This document shows positions 9,001 to 17,844 of a stretch of DNA of 64,000 nt, in pieces; the stretch's first letter is position 1; each line of letters starts with the position of its first letter. The stretch is taken from positions 1,178,001 through 1,242,000 of the forward strand of contig CAWDVG010000001.1 in NCBI GenBank assembly GCA_963805795.1, in the 5' to 3' direction. Origin of the DNA: CAWARU01 sp963805795 (GTDB taxonomy: Bacteria; Pseudomonadota; Gammaproteobacteria; UBA6186; Azoamicaceae). The notes beneath the pieces were generated by a model that saw only the letters and a list, made by a program, of their open reading frames with translations, was not told where the DNA came from and did not search any database. A program made the translations under genes and the position numbers.

Positions 9001-12000
9001 CAGTGTTGGCTAAAACTAGGGTATTAAAATTGCATTCTTGGCATCGTTGCTTAAGCTCTCTTAAAGCTGTGGTTTTCCCAGCACCAGCTACTCCCTGAAC
9101 TGAGACGACTTTGTCCGAAGACATCAGAATTAAAGAAACCGCATCTTTTTGCCCATCCGTTAAACGTGGGTGCATTTGAATATCTTTTAAAAGAGACTCA
9201 CTCTTAACAGCAATGGGAATTAGTGTGTTTTGTCCCCCTTTCATCATCTTAATGCAAAGCTTTTCCATTATGATTGTGTGCTTTGCACATACTAATCTTT
9301 CATCTGTATTTTTTTGAGGTTCAAGGTTAGATATTTCTACCAGCCAACCTTTAGCTATAGCCAATTCCAAAGCACCATTGATGACTTTAGTAGGAACCAA
9401 TATCCCAGCCAGTTCATAAGCATCTTTTTTAATTGTTTTAAGACTAATAACTGAACTTCGTTCTGAATGATATAAAGCAACGTAATCAACCACATCACAA
9501 GCTTTCCTAAATTCAGGGGAAACATTAGCAGTTAACTTAGGTTCATTTTTTTCTAAAAATTCAGGATTTAGTTTACGAGCCTTCAAATATTCTGATTGTA
9601 AACCATGAAATACTTGCTGTGTAACGGTAGTTTGTTGATCTGATAATGCCTCACGACGAACATAGGGTATCTCAGGCCTTGTTGCTATTGAAACGTTCCC
9701 AGTTCTATCATCCTCAATGGTTTTTTTTAAGGTCTCTACATTATCACAAACAATATTGACGGTTTTTGACGATTCTTCCACGCTACTTAATAATTTTTGC
9801 AAATCTTGAATGGTTTTGGCATCTATCTTATTGCTTTGCAAACATAGGGCAATATTATCAAACGAGCCAATTTCGGCGTTTTTCAGCAAAACAGCGTAAC
9901 CATGGTCCCAGTGCTGCTGTTTAAGATCTTTAAATTCTAATTTTGCAATTTTACCACTCTTCAAGGCAACAAAGATAGTTGTTTTATCAATACCCACGAC
10001 AGTTGCTACCTGATCCTTAATCCTATCCAACGATTTATCCGTTTCATTTTTTAAGGTGCGTGTCCAGACCAACCGATCACCCAGCAATAGTTCACGTTTC
10101 TCAGCTCTATAAACTTCAATTTGATGAAAGCTCATAGTTTCCTTTGCAGGGTTCCAAAACACCTGATCACATCTTTGATTATGTAGCTCGATGACCCCTC
10201 TATCCATATTGATATTCTTAACAAAGAAGTAACTATCTTTAGTAACCAATGTTCCAGGCTTATCGCAATTAAAACGTATGACATCTTTGAGATTGTAGAG
10301 ATGTAAATGTCTCTTCTCTTCAACACTCAATGGAATTCGTTGCAAGGTGCTAACCCTTATTCCTTCACCAGACAAAAGTCTGCTCTGTATTAATTTTTCC
10401 CTAACTTGTCCATTAAGTTCTGATACCTGAGCATTTGTTTGAGCAATTAAGAGCGAAGCCGGAGTAAATAGTTCGACTGCCGCTTTAAAACGCTCCTGGT
10501 AATCAGAAATAGGTTGAATGGCGTTTTTTATTTCCAAACTCTCTATATTTTTTAAAAGATGATCTCTGATTTTTAAGTCTGCTTTATAGAATTGGGTGGC
10601 CGAAATATTAATATTAGCCAGCCCTTTTGCAGTCAAACTTGATAATGCGTGTATAGGTTGATTGCTCGATTGAGTAAAAATAATTCTTGCACGAAAATGT
10701 TTGGACCAATGCTGTAAACGGTTAATTTGTTGCATTGAAACGTCCCCATCTATTATCCAAACATTACGTGCTTCTTGTTTTTCAATGCGTTTAGACCAAT
10801 CCTGTAGACGACCAACCAAAGCATTAGGCGTTTTTTGAGATTTATCGGCTCTAATCTCACAGGATAATAAAAATCCTTCTATTGTGCTAACTCGTTCGAT
10901 ACCTGTTTTTTGTGTTAACTTTTCAATATTTGTTTTTTTCTGAGTTAAGATCCTAGGAGAATATCCTTGATCCCTACAAATAGCATTAAAAGTCATTAGA
11001 ACGTCCGTCAAGCTGGTCATTGAGTTCGAAGATACCAAAATTTGTTGATCTTTACTTGTCAGCATCAAAGTAAGAGCACCCTGTTGTGTTTCAGTTCTTA
11101 AATTAACTTTAGCTACATACTGCGCGATCCATCTGGATAACATTGCATGAACGCTGGTTTTACCACTTAACATTGATTTTATATTTTCAGCTTCTAATTG
11201 AAATAGTTTAGGTGTAGTTAAGAGCTTACCTTCTATATACAACAATTCTTTATTATGTATTTTTCCTTCTATTACTTTTAAAAAATCTCCGTCAGAGCTC
11301 GATAATAGTGACATCTGCTTCGCTGCTCTGATGACTTCCTTTATCGCGAAGTGGGATTTTTTCTCTGAAAGATGTTCAATGGCTGATGCCACAGAATTTT
11401 CAGCAATAACGTAAGGATCCGGTAGTTTAACTGGGCCATGTAATTTTGCGTTCTCGGATATCTTGTTTAGTTCAAATAAACTTGATCCACATAAATCAAG
11501 CTCATTTTCCCATCGAATTTTTAAAGCTTCACCACTTGTATTAACTTTCTGAGTTCGTGTTTGAAAATTTGCTACAATTGCAGCCTCCCCACCCCTTACA
11601 TCCTTATCCTCTAACCATTTTTCAATCTGCACTCGACGTTTAGAAAATCTATTTAATACCGGTTCAGGCACCCCAGTAATTTCAAACGTACCCTTTTTTC
11701 CAAGATTTAACGCATAGCCAAGCGCCATTAATTTTTGAGCCAAAATTGATCGATATTCCATGCCATTCATTAATTTATCGGTATAAAGTTCATCTGCAAA
11801 AAGGGTACGCCAAGCACCATCGTTTTTTTGAGTCATATTCATTAACACGCAATGCGTATGTAAATTAGGGTCCCCAGCTCTAGAATCGTTATGCTCAAAT
11901 CCCGCAACCAAAAAGTTGCCTGTTTTTTCTACACTTATGTTGCCATTTTTTTTAATCCGACAGGCAGCGTAAGACCCTTCTATCTTGGTAACAACTTCTC

Positions 12001-12331
12001 TCACTGCTTCCTGATGTGCCTGAAGCACCTCTTTTGATCCTGCTACTAAGGCTAGAACAGAAACTGATTTTGGCGCTGAAAACGTCAAATCATAACCAGG
12101 TCGATGGTGCACTCCCTTTTTTGTTTGAATCATCTCATCACCAGAAGGTAGGCGACCTTGAAGTAGGTTTTTGAAAGTACCAATATCAACCCGCCCTTGC
12201 AGTGCCAATAGTTCAGCACCCTTTCCCATCCAAGTGCTATGAGCATCTGTAGATTCATGTGTGTAGTAATCACCCTGCTGGTAATATTTAGAAGCTTCAG
12301 AGGCAGATTTCAGAGTGTAAATGCTTAACAT
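6071..12331 (-). CDS. traI: TraI: MOBF relaxase-helicase with C-terminal primase/Toprim region
   Basis: 2086 residues. The N-terminal TrwC-type relaxase (about 1-300) has the conserved RPGYDLTFSAPKSVSVLAL block and the metal-binding histidines in DPNLHTHCVLMN (about residue 160); it nicks oriT and stays bound to the 5' end. Residues about 400-800 look like a helicase-fold copy with a Walker B-like IIDGD but no P-loop, like the vestigial helicase of F TraI. The active RecD-like helicase has GVAGAGKTTAL (about 1080) and ILDESSLIS (about 1158). The C-terminal 400 residues have a primase-like segment and a Toprim pattern: WVAEGIETALS (about 1930) and ICADNDPAS (about 1972). This part could prime the transferred strand. 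It follows traD by 9 nt. No frameshift is visible. Confidence 0.96.
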   Translation of the reverse strand: MLSIYTLKSASEASKYYQQGDYYTHESTDAHSTWMGKGAELLALQGRVDIGTFKNLLQGRLPSGDEMIQTKKGVHHRPGYDLTFSAPKSVSVLALVAGSKEVLQAHQEAVREVVTKIEGSYAACRIKKNGNISVEKTGNFLVAGFEHNDSRAGDPNLHTHCVLMNMTQKNDGAWRTLFADELYTDKLMNGMEYRSILAQKLMALGYALNLGKKGTFEITGVPEPVLNRFSKRRVQIEKWLEDKDVRGGEAAIVANFQTRTQKVNTSGEALKIRWENELDLCGSSLFELNKISENAKLHGPVKLPDPYVIAENSVASAIEHLSEKKSHFAIKEVIRAAKQMSLLSSSDGDFLKVIEGKIHNKELLYIEGKLLTTPKLFQLEAENIKSMLSGKTSVHAMLSRWIAQYVAKVNLRTETQQGALTLMLTSKDQQILVSSNSMTSLTDVLMTFNAICRDQGYSPRILTQKKTNIEKLTQKTGIERVSTIEGFLLSCEIRADKSQKTPNALVGRLQDWSKRIEKQEARNVWIIDGDVSMQQINRLQHWSKHFRARIIFTQSSNQPIHALSSLTAKGLANINISATQFYKADLKIRDHLLKNIESLEIKNAIQPISDYQERFKAAVELFTPASLLIAQTNAQVSELNGQVREKLIQSRLLSGEGIRVSTLQRIPLSVEEKRHLHLYNLKDVIRFNCDKPGTLVTKDSYFFVKNINMDRGVIELHNQRCDQVFWNPAKETMSFHQIEVYRAEKRELLLGDRLVWTRTLKNETDKSLDRIKDQVATVVGIDKTTIFVALKSGKIAKLEFKDLKQQHWDHGYAVLLKNAEIGSFDNIALCLQSNKIDAKTIQDLQKLLSSVEESSKTVNIVCDNVETLKKTIEDDRTGNVSIATRPEIPYVRREALSDQQTTVTQQVFHGLQSEYLKARKLNPEFLEKNEPKLTANVSPEFRKACDVVDYVALYHSERSSVISLKTIKKDAYELAGILVPTKVINGALELAIAKGWLVEISNLEPQKNTDERLVCAKHTIIMEKLCIKMMKGGQNTLIPIAVKSESLLKDIQMHPRLTDGQKDAVSLILMSSDKVVSVQGVAGAGKTTALRELKQRCQECNFNTLVLANTGSARNQAQTASGIPSMTTAQFLTRVESLLTTDIDKARNDYGGNRVIILDESSLISTKDMFRLLTAVDRLDARLSVIGDFKQIGSIGAGEISKDILAYGISKAAMLENVRLKDATAFEAMKHAYAGDMSKTIHTLRDSIEEIPLKSEALGRIVDIYTCLKYENREQTLIITPLNEDRNFVNQAIREKFKESKELQGEALKTSVFLQRDQHEIEKTNIFSYEVSDYIRFNTNHPRLGIKTGEYLKISEVDLKHHRLTLMFDNGERLYWTPKDLQRSSDIEIYRKDERELMKNDTIIFKRNNESQGVFNGDKAKVLEIEGSLAKILLINGNTITLDLNKNENKHLDYGYALTAYAGQGRDVGFVLAYGDGPKPLSKKSSDLQIGDTIVLPKINLSKDELFYGATSRLVSVTAINNDELTLKDSNSSVHTVKAEKDKSWDYFPPFEARRDNELPLSTTQKSFLVQITRGDNLCLIVPHSQDFQKTLERHKGNEGSALRHLDPNWKDLNKAVERLVENIRGKAERKDRQIGNHTDQGEVVKNSPLWVSGKQEQLNVVRPKSVEKSVSQTKLFAQRSQPRIDINELENRLTTDSLGYATRWLGPPSRVSGREARWGSKGSFSLTLSGSKAGVWSNFEVAKGGKGLVSLYKEIYDLEWKEAVKELARECGLQQKEHISNRSSIIKQPTKDMGANEANTQTKKIKYAQQEYKKAVSIKGTLAEKYLREERAISGKLPEDFRFRADGIHLDTKKKTPALIAPYRDKNNTIIGFVRVFLSPDGSQYKETFIDAKGKEISATRKANVGLSAKGSVVVQKGVAPSSLWVAEGIETALSVSKAVPNETVVASLSASQLKNVPVGSDIQKVIICADNDPASSNTKKNVIDAVEFHLSVGRRVFVAIPSEMAGLKKVDFNDVLKQGGTPAVQKILDQMIEIKDINTLKIQEPQLSVTLQKIQVEQKKNALDLQSEHPQLPLTKAVNHELER

Positions 12332-12340
12332 AGTCTCATC

Positions 12341-14482
12341 TTAATCAATAACCTTTGTTTCATGTCTGGCAAATGGCTTCACCTTTCCATCTGCCCCTAT
12401 TTTTGAACTTGTTTTATTATCTTCTCTGGCATCTGAATCATCTTGGATCTTATTGACCTGTAATAAAATCCATTCAATTAATATTTCCTTATCAGTTTCT
12501 GGCAATGCTTTTATATCTTCTGAGAGTAAGGATTTCTTTGAGACTTCATTCATTTGTGGATCTATAGCTAAATTTATAAATTTTCCTTCATTATTTTTTG
12601 CAATTGCCCGCAAGCCTGTTTTTTGGTCTAAAACAATTAATATTACAGAGTTATCTCGATTGTTCTGCTCCCAAAGCATAATATCATCAGCAGATGCTTT
12701 TAACTTGATTTCGAGTTCATAAGTAGAAGCCAATGGCATATCCAGCATTTGGCAATTTGAAAAATCCCTAAGAATTAAAGCTGGTTGATTATGTTGCCTC
12801 TTTACATACTTAAACTTTAGTTTTGCTACTGGCCACTTTCCAGGTAAACGTATAAATCCTTCTAAATTTTCTAATTCTAAGAATTCAGCATCCATAACAA
12901 CGAATTCTCTGCGACGTTCTTCATGTATTGATACACCATCCCGCATATCATTAGCCCCATAGGAAAAGTTTTCCTTTTGTTCGACAGTCTCACGCTCCCC
13001 CATAATGCTTGACATCCATTTAGCTGAAGCTGCCGAATTTGTGCGATAGCAAACTTTAGTATTAAATAAACCCAATAAGGTCTCTGTTTCATTATGCCCA
13101 TAGATTGTACGTAATTGATGTGGATCTTGTATGGCTCCCACAAAACATACGCCATGTTTTCGTCCTAATGAAAGGGTTCGCATAATGCTAGGTAATTGAT
13201 GGAGATTAGAAAATTCTTCCATAAAAAACCATAAACGTCTCGTTTCCGATTCTTCCAAACTCAAAACATATTTAGCCGCAGTATCCAGCCATACCGAAAT
13301 AAGTGGTCTTAGTGCATCTTCTTTTAAAGCGTTGGAAGAGATAAATAACCAACTATCTCCTTCATCTCTAGCTATCCAGCGACGTATGGAAAAAAGGGGA
13401 CCCTCAGTGTCATCTTTCAGATACATCAGAGATTTACAGTAAGTAGTCAAAGTGGCTTTAATAGATAGAGCAGTCTTTTCAATTTTTTCAGATACTAAAG
13501 ATTCTGCAATAGAGCCCTTTAGTAAATTAACGATCCCACCTAAATTTTCTGTAAACATCGCTTGTAATAAAGTCCTATTATTTTTTTTATTCGTGATCCG
13601 CAAACGTTCTGCCCCCGAAGAGAAAATGGTGCGTGCCGAATTTATCCAGAAAGGATCACTTCCCGTCAAATGTAGTGGCATTAGCGAACTTGCCAGAGAG
13701 TCAAAATCGGCTGAGTCTTCTCCCTCTTGCCATATGTTCCAAGCTGGCGAACGATCATCTAATGGATTCAGAATGAAGTCTTTTTCAGGACGATAATACT
13801 TAGGGATCAAAGTACCTTCGAGATCATAGACAATGGCTCTCTGTTTTTTTGCACGAACCTGATCCATTAACTCGTGCATACAAGCCGACTTCCCGACCCC
13901 CGTCGTCCCTATTAATAAGATATGTTGAATTTCTGTGCCCTTCTTGAGTGGTACGCCAGCGATGTGTAAATCTGATGCCTGATCATCCTGTTTCAATAGC
14001 TTTGCTAACTGCTTTGAATCAGTCCGACTCGCCCCTCTTAATTCAATTGTTCCACGCTGTAGCGCACCCTTTCGTTTGAAAAAGTAGGAAAATCCAATTA
14101 AGGATAACAAGCCACTGACAAGAGAAACCCAAAGTGAAGTAATAAAACCTTGAAAGCACCTTGTTACGCATAGTTGTGTTTTGGGATGGTTAACAAAGTG
14201 ATTTGCATATAACTCTACAAAACGTCCTTCTGGAGTTTGAATTGTATGAGTAACCTTATTTCCATGAAGACTAATTTTGATCTCCGCTTCAAAATATTCG
14301 TATAAAACATAGCGATCGTATTCAGTTGTTTTTAGTGAGAAGATCCAAATAAATAATGCAACGATCATAATAATAGTGAAAATGATGACATAACGAGTGG
14401 CCTGTCCAAACATGCGAAGGGCATGCATGGTAATTTGGCCACCCCGTGTAAAATCTTTAAACGTAGAGGGTTTAGTCGACAT
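12341..14482 (-). CDS. traD: TraD: type IV coupling protein
   Basis: 713 residues. Two N-terminal membrane segments (about residues 30-50 and 115-135) flank a periplasmic loop. The Walker A is LLIGTTGVGKSACM (about residue 190), and further conserved coupling-protein blocks are FILNPLDDRSPAWN and WFFMEEFSNLHQLPSIMRTLSLGRK followed by AIQDPHQLRTIYG. It is the inner-membrane ATPase that docks the relaxosome to the secretion channel and pumps DNA-protein into it. ATG at 14482 has AAGGGG about 8 nt upstream. The C-terminal 150 residues are variable and charged, as expected for a relaxosome-recognition tail. It lies directly upstream of traI. Confidence 0.95.
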   Translation of the reverse strand: MSTKPSTFKDFTRGGQITMHALRMFGQATRYVIIFTIIMIVALFIWIFSLKTTEYDRYVLYEYFEAEIKISLHGNKVTHTIQTPEGRFVELYANHFVNHPKTQLCVTRCFQGFITSLWVSLVSGLLSLIGFSYFFKRKGALQRGTIELRGASRTDSKQLAKLLKQDDQASDLHIAGVPLKKGTEIQHILLIGTTGVGKSACMHELMDQVRAKKQRAIVYDLEGTLIPKYYRPEKDFILNPLDDRSPAWNIWQEGEDSADFDSLASSLMPLHLTGSDPFWINSARTIFSSGAERLRITNKKNNRTLLQAMFTENLGGIVNLLKGSIAESLVSEKIEKTALSIKATLTTYCKSLMYLKDDTEGPLFSIRRWIARDEGDSWLFISSNALKEDALRPLISVWLDTAAKYVLSLEESETRRLWFFMEEFSNLHQLPSIMRTLSLGRKHGVCFVGAIQDPHQLRTIYGHNETETLLGLFNTKVCYRTNSAASAKWMSSIMGERETVEQKENFSYGANDMRDGVSIHEERRREFVVMDAEFLELENLEGFIRLPGKWPVAKLKFKYVKRQHNQPALILRDFSNCQMLDMPLASTYELEIKLKASADDIMLWEQNNRDNSVILIVLDQKTGLRAIAKNNEGKFINLAIDPQMNEVSKKSLLSEDIKALPETDKEILIEWILLQVNKIQDDSDAREDNKTSSKIGADGKVKPFARHETKVID

Positions 14483-14630
14483 AGTTACCCCTTCTATCTA
14501 ACATTAAATATTTTAGCTATGACCTTGATATATTGTTTGCTCATAGTTCTCTTCCTTGAGGATTGACAATTCTTTCCCGGCACGCTAAATTTCCCATAAG
14601 TAATGCCTCAATTACGCGAGTACATGTGAT

Positions 14631-15047
14631 ATGCGTGACAAATCGCCCTCATTGACCCAAACCAATGTTCCTTCCGTAGAAGGCCTTCTGCTTATAAAGA
14701 AATTTAAAGTCGCCAAAACAAAATCTGCCTTAGCCTCAGTTACATTGGCAGTGATACTATTGGGCATTTTCATTGTTACCTCCACAAATCATATGAACGG
14801 CAGAGTCTTTGTTTTAAGCTCATTAATAATTTCAATGGCTTCTTCTCTGATCACATATCCTTTTATCCTGTATTTTGGATTTGGAAGAAGAATCATCGGA
14901 AAACTTAAAAAATTGAAGATTGTTCCAGAACAAGAGTTTTTCAGTCCCCCAAAAGAAAATTTGATTACTGATATGATCAATGCTGAACATGGATATGGCC
15001 CTGCCAGCATTGGGTTTATAACCAACAAAAGTATCCATATTAAATAA
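14631..15047 (+). CDS. Small two-segment membrane protein on the opposite strand between traG and traD
   Basis: 138 residues, the only plus-strand gene candidate inside the transfer operon. It fills a 576-bp gap between traG and traD that otherwise has no gene. Two hydrophobic segments are seen: ALASVTLAVILLGIFIV (about 36-52) and VFVLSSLIISMASSLITYPF (about 61-80), with a basic FGRRIIGKLKKLK stretch after the second, so a cytoplasmic C-terminus is likely. No strong ribosome site is seen before the ATG at 14631. In F plasmid the traG-traD interval holds the entry-exclusion genes traS and traT; TraS is a small inner-membrane protein. An exclusion role is inferred from place and topology only. 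Confidence 0.55.
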   Translation: MRDKSPSLTQTNVPSVEGLLLIKKFKVAKTKSALASVTLAVILLGIFIVTSTNHMNGRVFVLSSLIISMASSLITYPFILYFGFGRRIIGKLKKLKIVPEQEFFSPPKENLITDMINAEHGYGPASIGFITNKSIHIK

Positions 15048-15058
15048 TATTATTTTCA

Positions 15059-17839
15059 TCATTTTTTATCCCCAGGAAATTTATCAATCGCTTGATTATT
15101 TTCATTTTGCAGGTTAGATTTTTTTGACGTAATAACTTGTTCTGTTCCTTGTAGTTTCTGATTAACCTTTTGAGGTATATCTGAAGAGGAAATATTTTTT
15201 GTAAACTCCTGTTTTTCAGCATCCTGAAGAACTGTTTTAGAAGCTTGTTTAAAATCATTTGTTGGATTATTAAACCCCGAAACTTCTTTTATTTGTTGCG
15301 TGTACTGTTCTTTCATACCAGCAGGACTAATTGGTGCTTGGTTCACGAATTGTTCTCTTAACTGGCCTCCTTCCGACTCCATAAAATTCTGCATATAACG
15401 TCGATTGATACCCTCATCAGATATCACATGATGCACCCCGGATGCGCCTAATGGTTTTCCTCCACTATTTTGATTAGATAACCATTCTACATACTTCTGT
15501 GACATATCTTGATTAAACCCAGCTCCTTGTTGAGTTACCATTTGAGCCGCCTCACGATAGGAATCTTCTTTAGCAAAGGAAGTCGAAGCCGATTGCATTT
15601 GATTTTCAGCTTTTGACAAATTTGATGCAATAGAAGAAGCATAATTACTGCTTTCTGATGCATTAGTATTAAACCGCATATCTTTAGCTTCACTCATCGA
15701 TTGCTGTAAGATCTCAGACAAACCTTCTTTTTCAGAAAAAATTGCAGCTTTACTCATCAAGTCTGAATTACTCGAAGTCCAGGTATTATTTGAACTTACT
15801 CCAGCTTCCCCACTAATAGAAGCACCAATATTAGTAAGGGGCACTTTAGCACCATAAGATCCTTGAACTCTTATAGCTGCATTAGCTAATAAAGCATGCG
15901 AAGCTTCTTTACTAATTCGATTTTCATCTGCAAATTGTTCTGATTTATCTAAGAATTTTGAAATTGAGCTTTGATTTAACACTGATTCACCTTGACTAAA
16001 TGTCGTATCCGCACTCGTGCCTTTTCCATGACTTTCTCTAAAATCCTGCATCTGATTTAAAGCTGATGAGATATTATTCTGTGCAGCCATAGCACTTTGC
16101 ACACCAACCCTATGACTTTCATCGGCAGATTGGCTATAAGAAGAGGCCATAGATTCATTCCAGTTAATATTTCCACCGATGTTAGAGATCGCAGGTGGTC
16201 GATTAAAAACCGCAGAACCATCTGGGTTACGACTAACCATCGAACCATCTTCTAATTGCAGAGTACTTCGTCCAGTTGCAACCGATAAATTGGTATCTTG
16301 TTTAAAACCAGAGATATTATGCATACTATGATTATCGAAATTGGTATTTCCTAAAGAGTAATTTCCGGTAGTTGCTTCTTCTGCTGCGTGACTGGCTGCG
16401 GATTGGGTGACGCTACCAAAATGGGTTGATAATTGACTTAAGGCCCCTGCACCATAATGAATGAGTCCGTAGGACAAAAATGGTACTGACATCATGGTAT
16501 AACCTGCAACCGCTGCTACCCATTCATTTGCTTCCGCTAAGCCTGGTAGAGTAGCAGCTGAGAGGGCACTAGTTGTTGCCCCTGTAACAGCTCCTATGCT
16601 CTTTGACCGTCCATAGATATTCACTAACATATTTAGAATCGAATAAAGGGGGGCCCAACTTTGGATCCAAAATAGGGCAATAATATATTTTTTAACGACC
16701 GCAAAACCACCGGGTAAAACGGCAATCACTACAATAATTGGGAAAATTCCATAAAACATCACTTCAACAACGATCTTTAGAACTGAAAGAGACAATGAAG
16801 CCATTTTTCCTTGTAATGCATAGGCTGTTTTTTGTTGTTCTTGGGCACGAGTAGCTGCATATCCCGTTATTGCTGCTGAAGCATCCGTAACTTGATTAAA
16901 ACTGATTAAACCATCTTCTAGCGCATTCACCATCATATTCTGACGTAAGATATCGCTTGCTTGTGCGGAAATATTGGTTAAGTAGGCATATGACAACTCA
17001 AGATTAGCTGCTAGGGCATTGGCGGGGTTTCTGCTATGAGGAAAAAATCGAGAACCGTATATTTTTTTAGCATGTTGGTAGGCTTTATCCCAAGACTTCT
17101 CAATTTCTTCAACACCTTTCTTACAAGTCAGTATCTTGGTATCAACACGTTTATCTTGAATGCTTCTATAAGGAAATCCTCGAGCCTCAGAAGCTGTATC
17201 GCTTAAAAGTTTCCAGACATCATTACTTTCAAGCAACTCTTTAAGAGAGTATTTTCCTTTAGCCACATCATAAACGACACATTGTTGGACAAATTCTCTC
17301 ATATTCACAGCCATATCGGGATCGGTAATCGTAAATCGACTGGCTTTTGCAACTAATTGTGAAGCCATAGCAACACCATGTTTGGTATAATTCATCATGT
17401 CAGTGCCTTTAGGCGCACCATTTTGAGAAGGGGTTGCAAATGTTGTCGAAAACAAAGTATCCATTCGTTTCGCCATAACATCACCCAACTGACTGGATAT
17501 GCCTGCGAAAGCCCCCAACATAAAAGGGACATTGGCTACCCCTACTTCTAGTCCAGTGATCCTATCGGTCACCAAAACTTTACTTTTGGGCAACATAAGG
17601 CAGCTCATCAATAAAAAAGAGGTGAGCAACCAATTAAATGAGACTCGTATATCCTGCCTTATCACCATCATATAAACCATGATGGCGGTTGCAAATGAAC
17701 CCGACACCATGACGAACGTTGCCGCATAGCTCCCAACGCTGCTGCCCACGTTTCTGCCATTGAAAAAGGCAGCCACAGCGTTAAAGGCATAAACTAATCC
17801 TTCCCCACCACCATGTGTAATGACTGTCCAAGTATGCAT
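15059..17839 (-). CDS. traG: TraG: mating-pair stabilisation and pilus assembly protein
   Basis: 926 residues from ATG 17839 (GAGG 8 nt upstream); a start at 17866 would overlap traH. The first half has several membrane segments, including FMLGAFAGISSQLG, IVVEVMFYGIFPIIVVIAVLPGG and YTMMSVPFLSYGLIHYGAG. The long C-terminal half is hydrophilic, Ser/Asn/Gln-rich and periplasmic, as in F TraG, where it also decides exclusion specificity by meeting TraS of the recipient. It follows traH by only a few bases and precedes the small opposite-strand gene. Confidence 0.94.
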   Translation of the reverse strand: MHTWTVITHGGGEGLVYAFNAVAAFFNGRNVGSSVGSYAATFVMVSGSFATAIMVYMMVIRQDIRVSFNWLLTSFLLMSCLMLPKSKVLVTDRITGLEVGVANVPFMLGAFAGISSQLGDVMAKRMDTLFSTTFATPSQNGAPKGTDMMNYTKHGVAMASQLVAKASRFTITDPDMAVNMREFVQQCVVYDVAKGKYSLKELLESNDVWKLLSDTASEARGFPYRSIQDKRVDTKILTCKKGVEEIEKSWDKAYQHAKKIYGSRFFPHSRNPANALAANLELSYAYLTNISAQASDILRQNMMVNALEDGLISFNQVTDASAAITGYAATRAQEQQKTAYALQGKMASLSLSVLKIVVEVMFYGIFPIIVVIAVLPGGFAVVKKYIIALFWIQSWAPLYSILNMLVNIYGRSKSIGAVTGATTSALSAATLPGLAEANEWVAAVAGYTMMSVPFLSYGLIHYGAGALSQLSTHFGSVTQSAASHAAEEATTGNYSLGNTNFDNHSMHNISGFKQDTNLSVATGRSTLQLEDGSMVSRNPDGSAVFNRPPAISNIGGNINWNESMASSYSQSADESHRVGVQSAMAAQNNISSALNQMQDFRESHGKGTSADTTFSQGESVLNQSSISKFLDKSEQFADENRISKEASHALLANAAIRVQGSYGAKVPLTNIGASISGEAGVSSNNTWTSSNSDLMSKAAIFSEKEGLSEILQQSMSEAKDMRFNTNASESSNYASSIASNLSKAENQMQSASTSFAKEDSYREAAQMVTQQGAGFNQDMSQKYVEWLSNQNSGGKPLGASGVHHVISDEGINRRYMQNFMESEGGQLREQFVNQAPISPAGMKEQYTQQIKEVSGFNNPTNDFKQASKTVLQDAEKQEFTKNISSSDIPQKVNQKLQGTEQVITSKKSNLQNENNQAIDKFPGDKK

Positions 17840-17844
17840 ATGTC

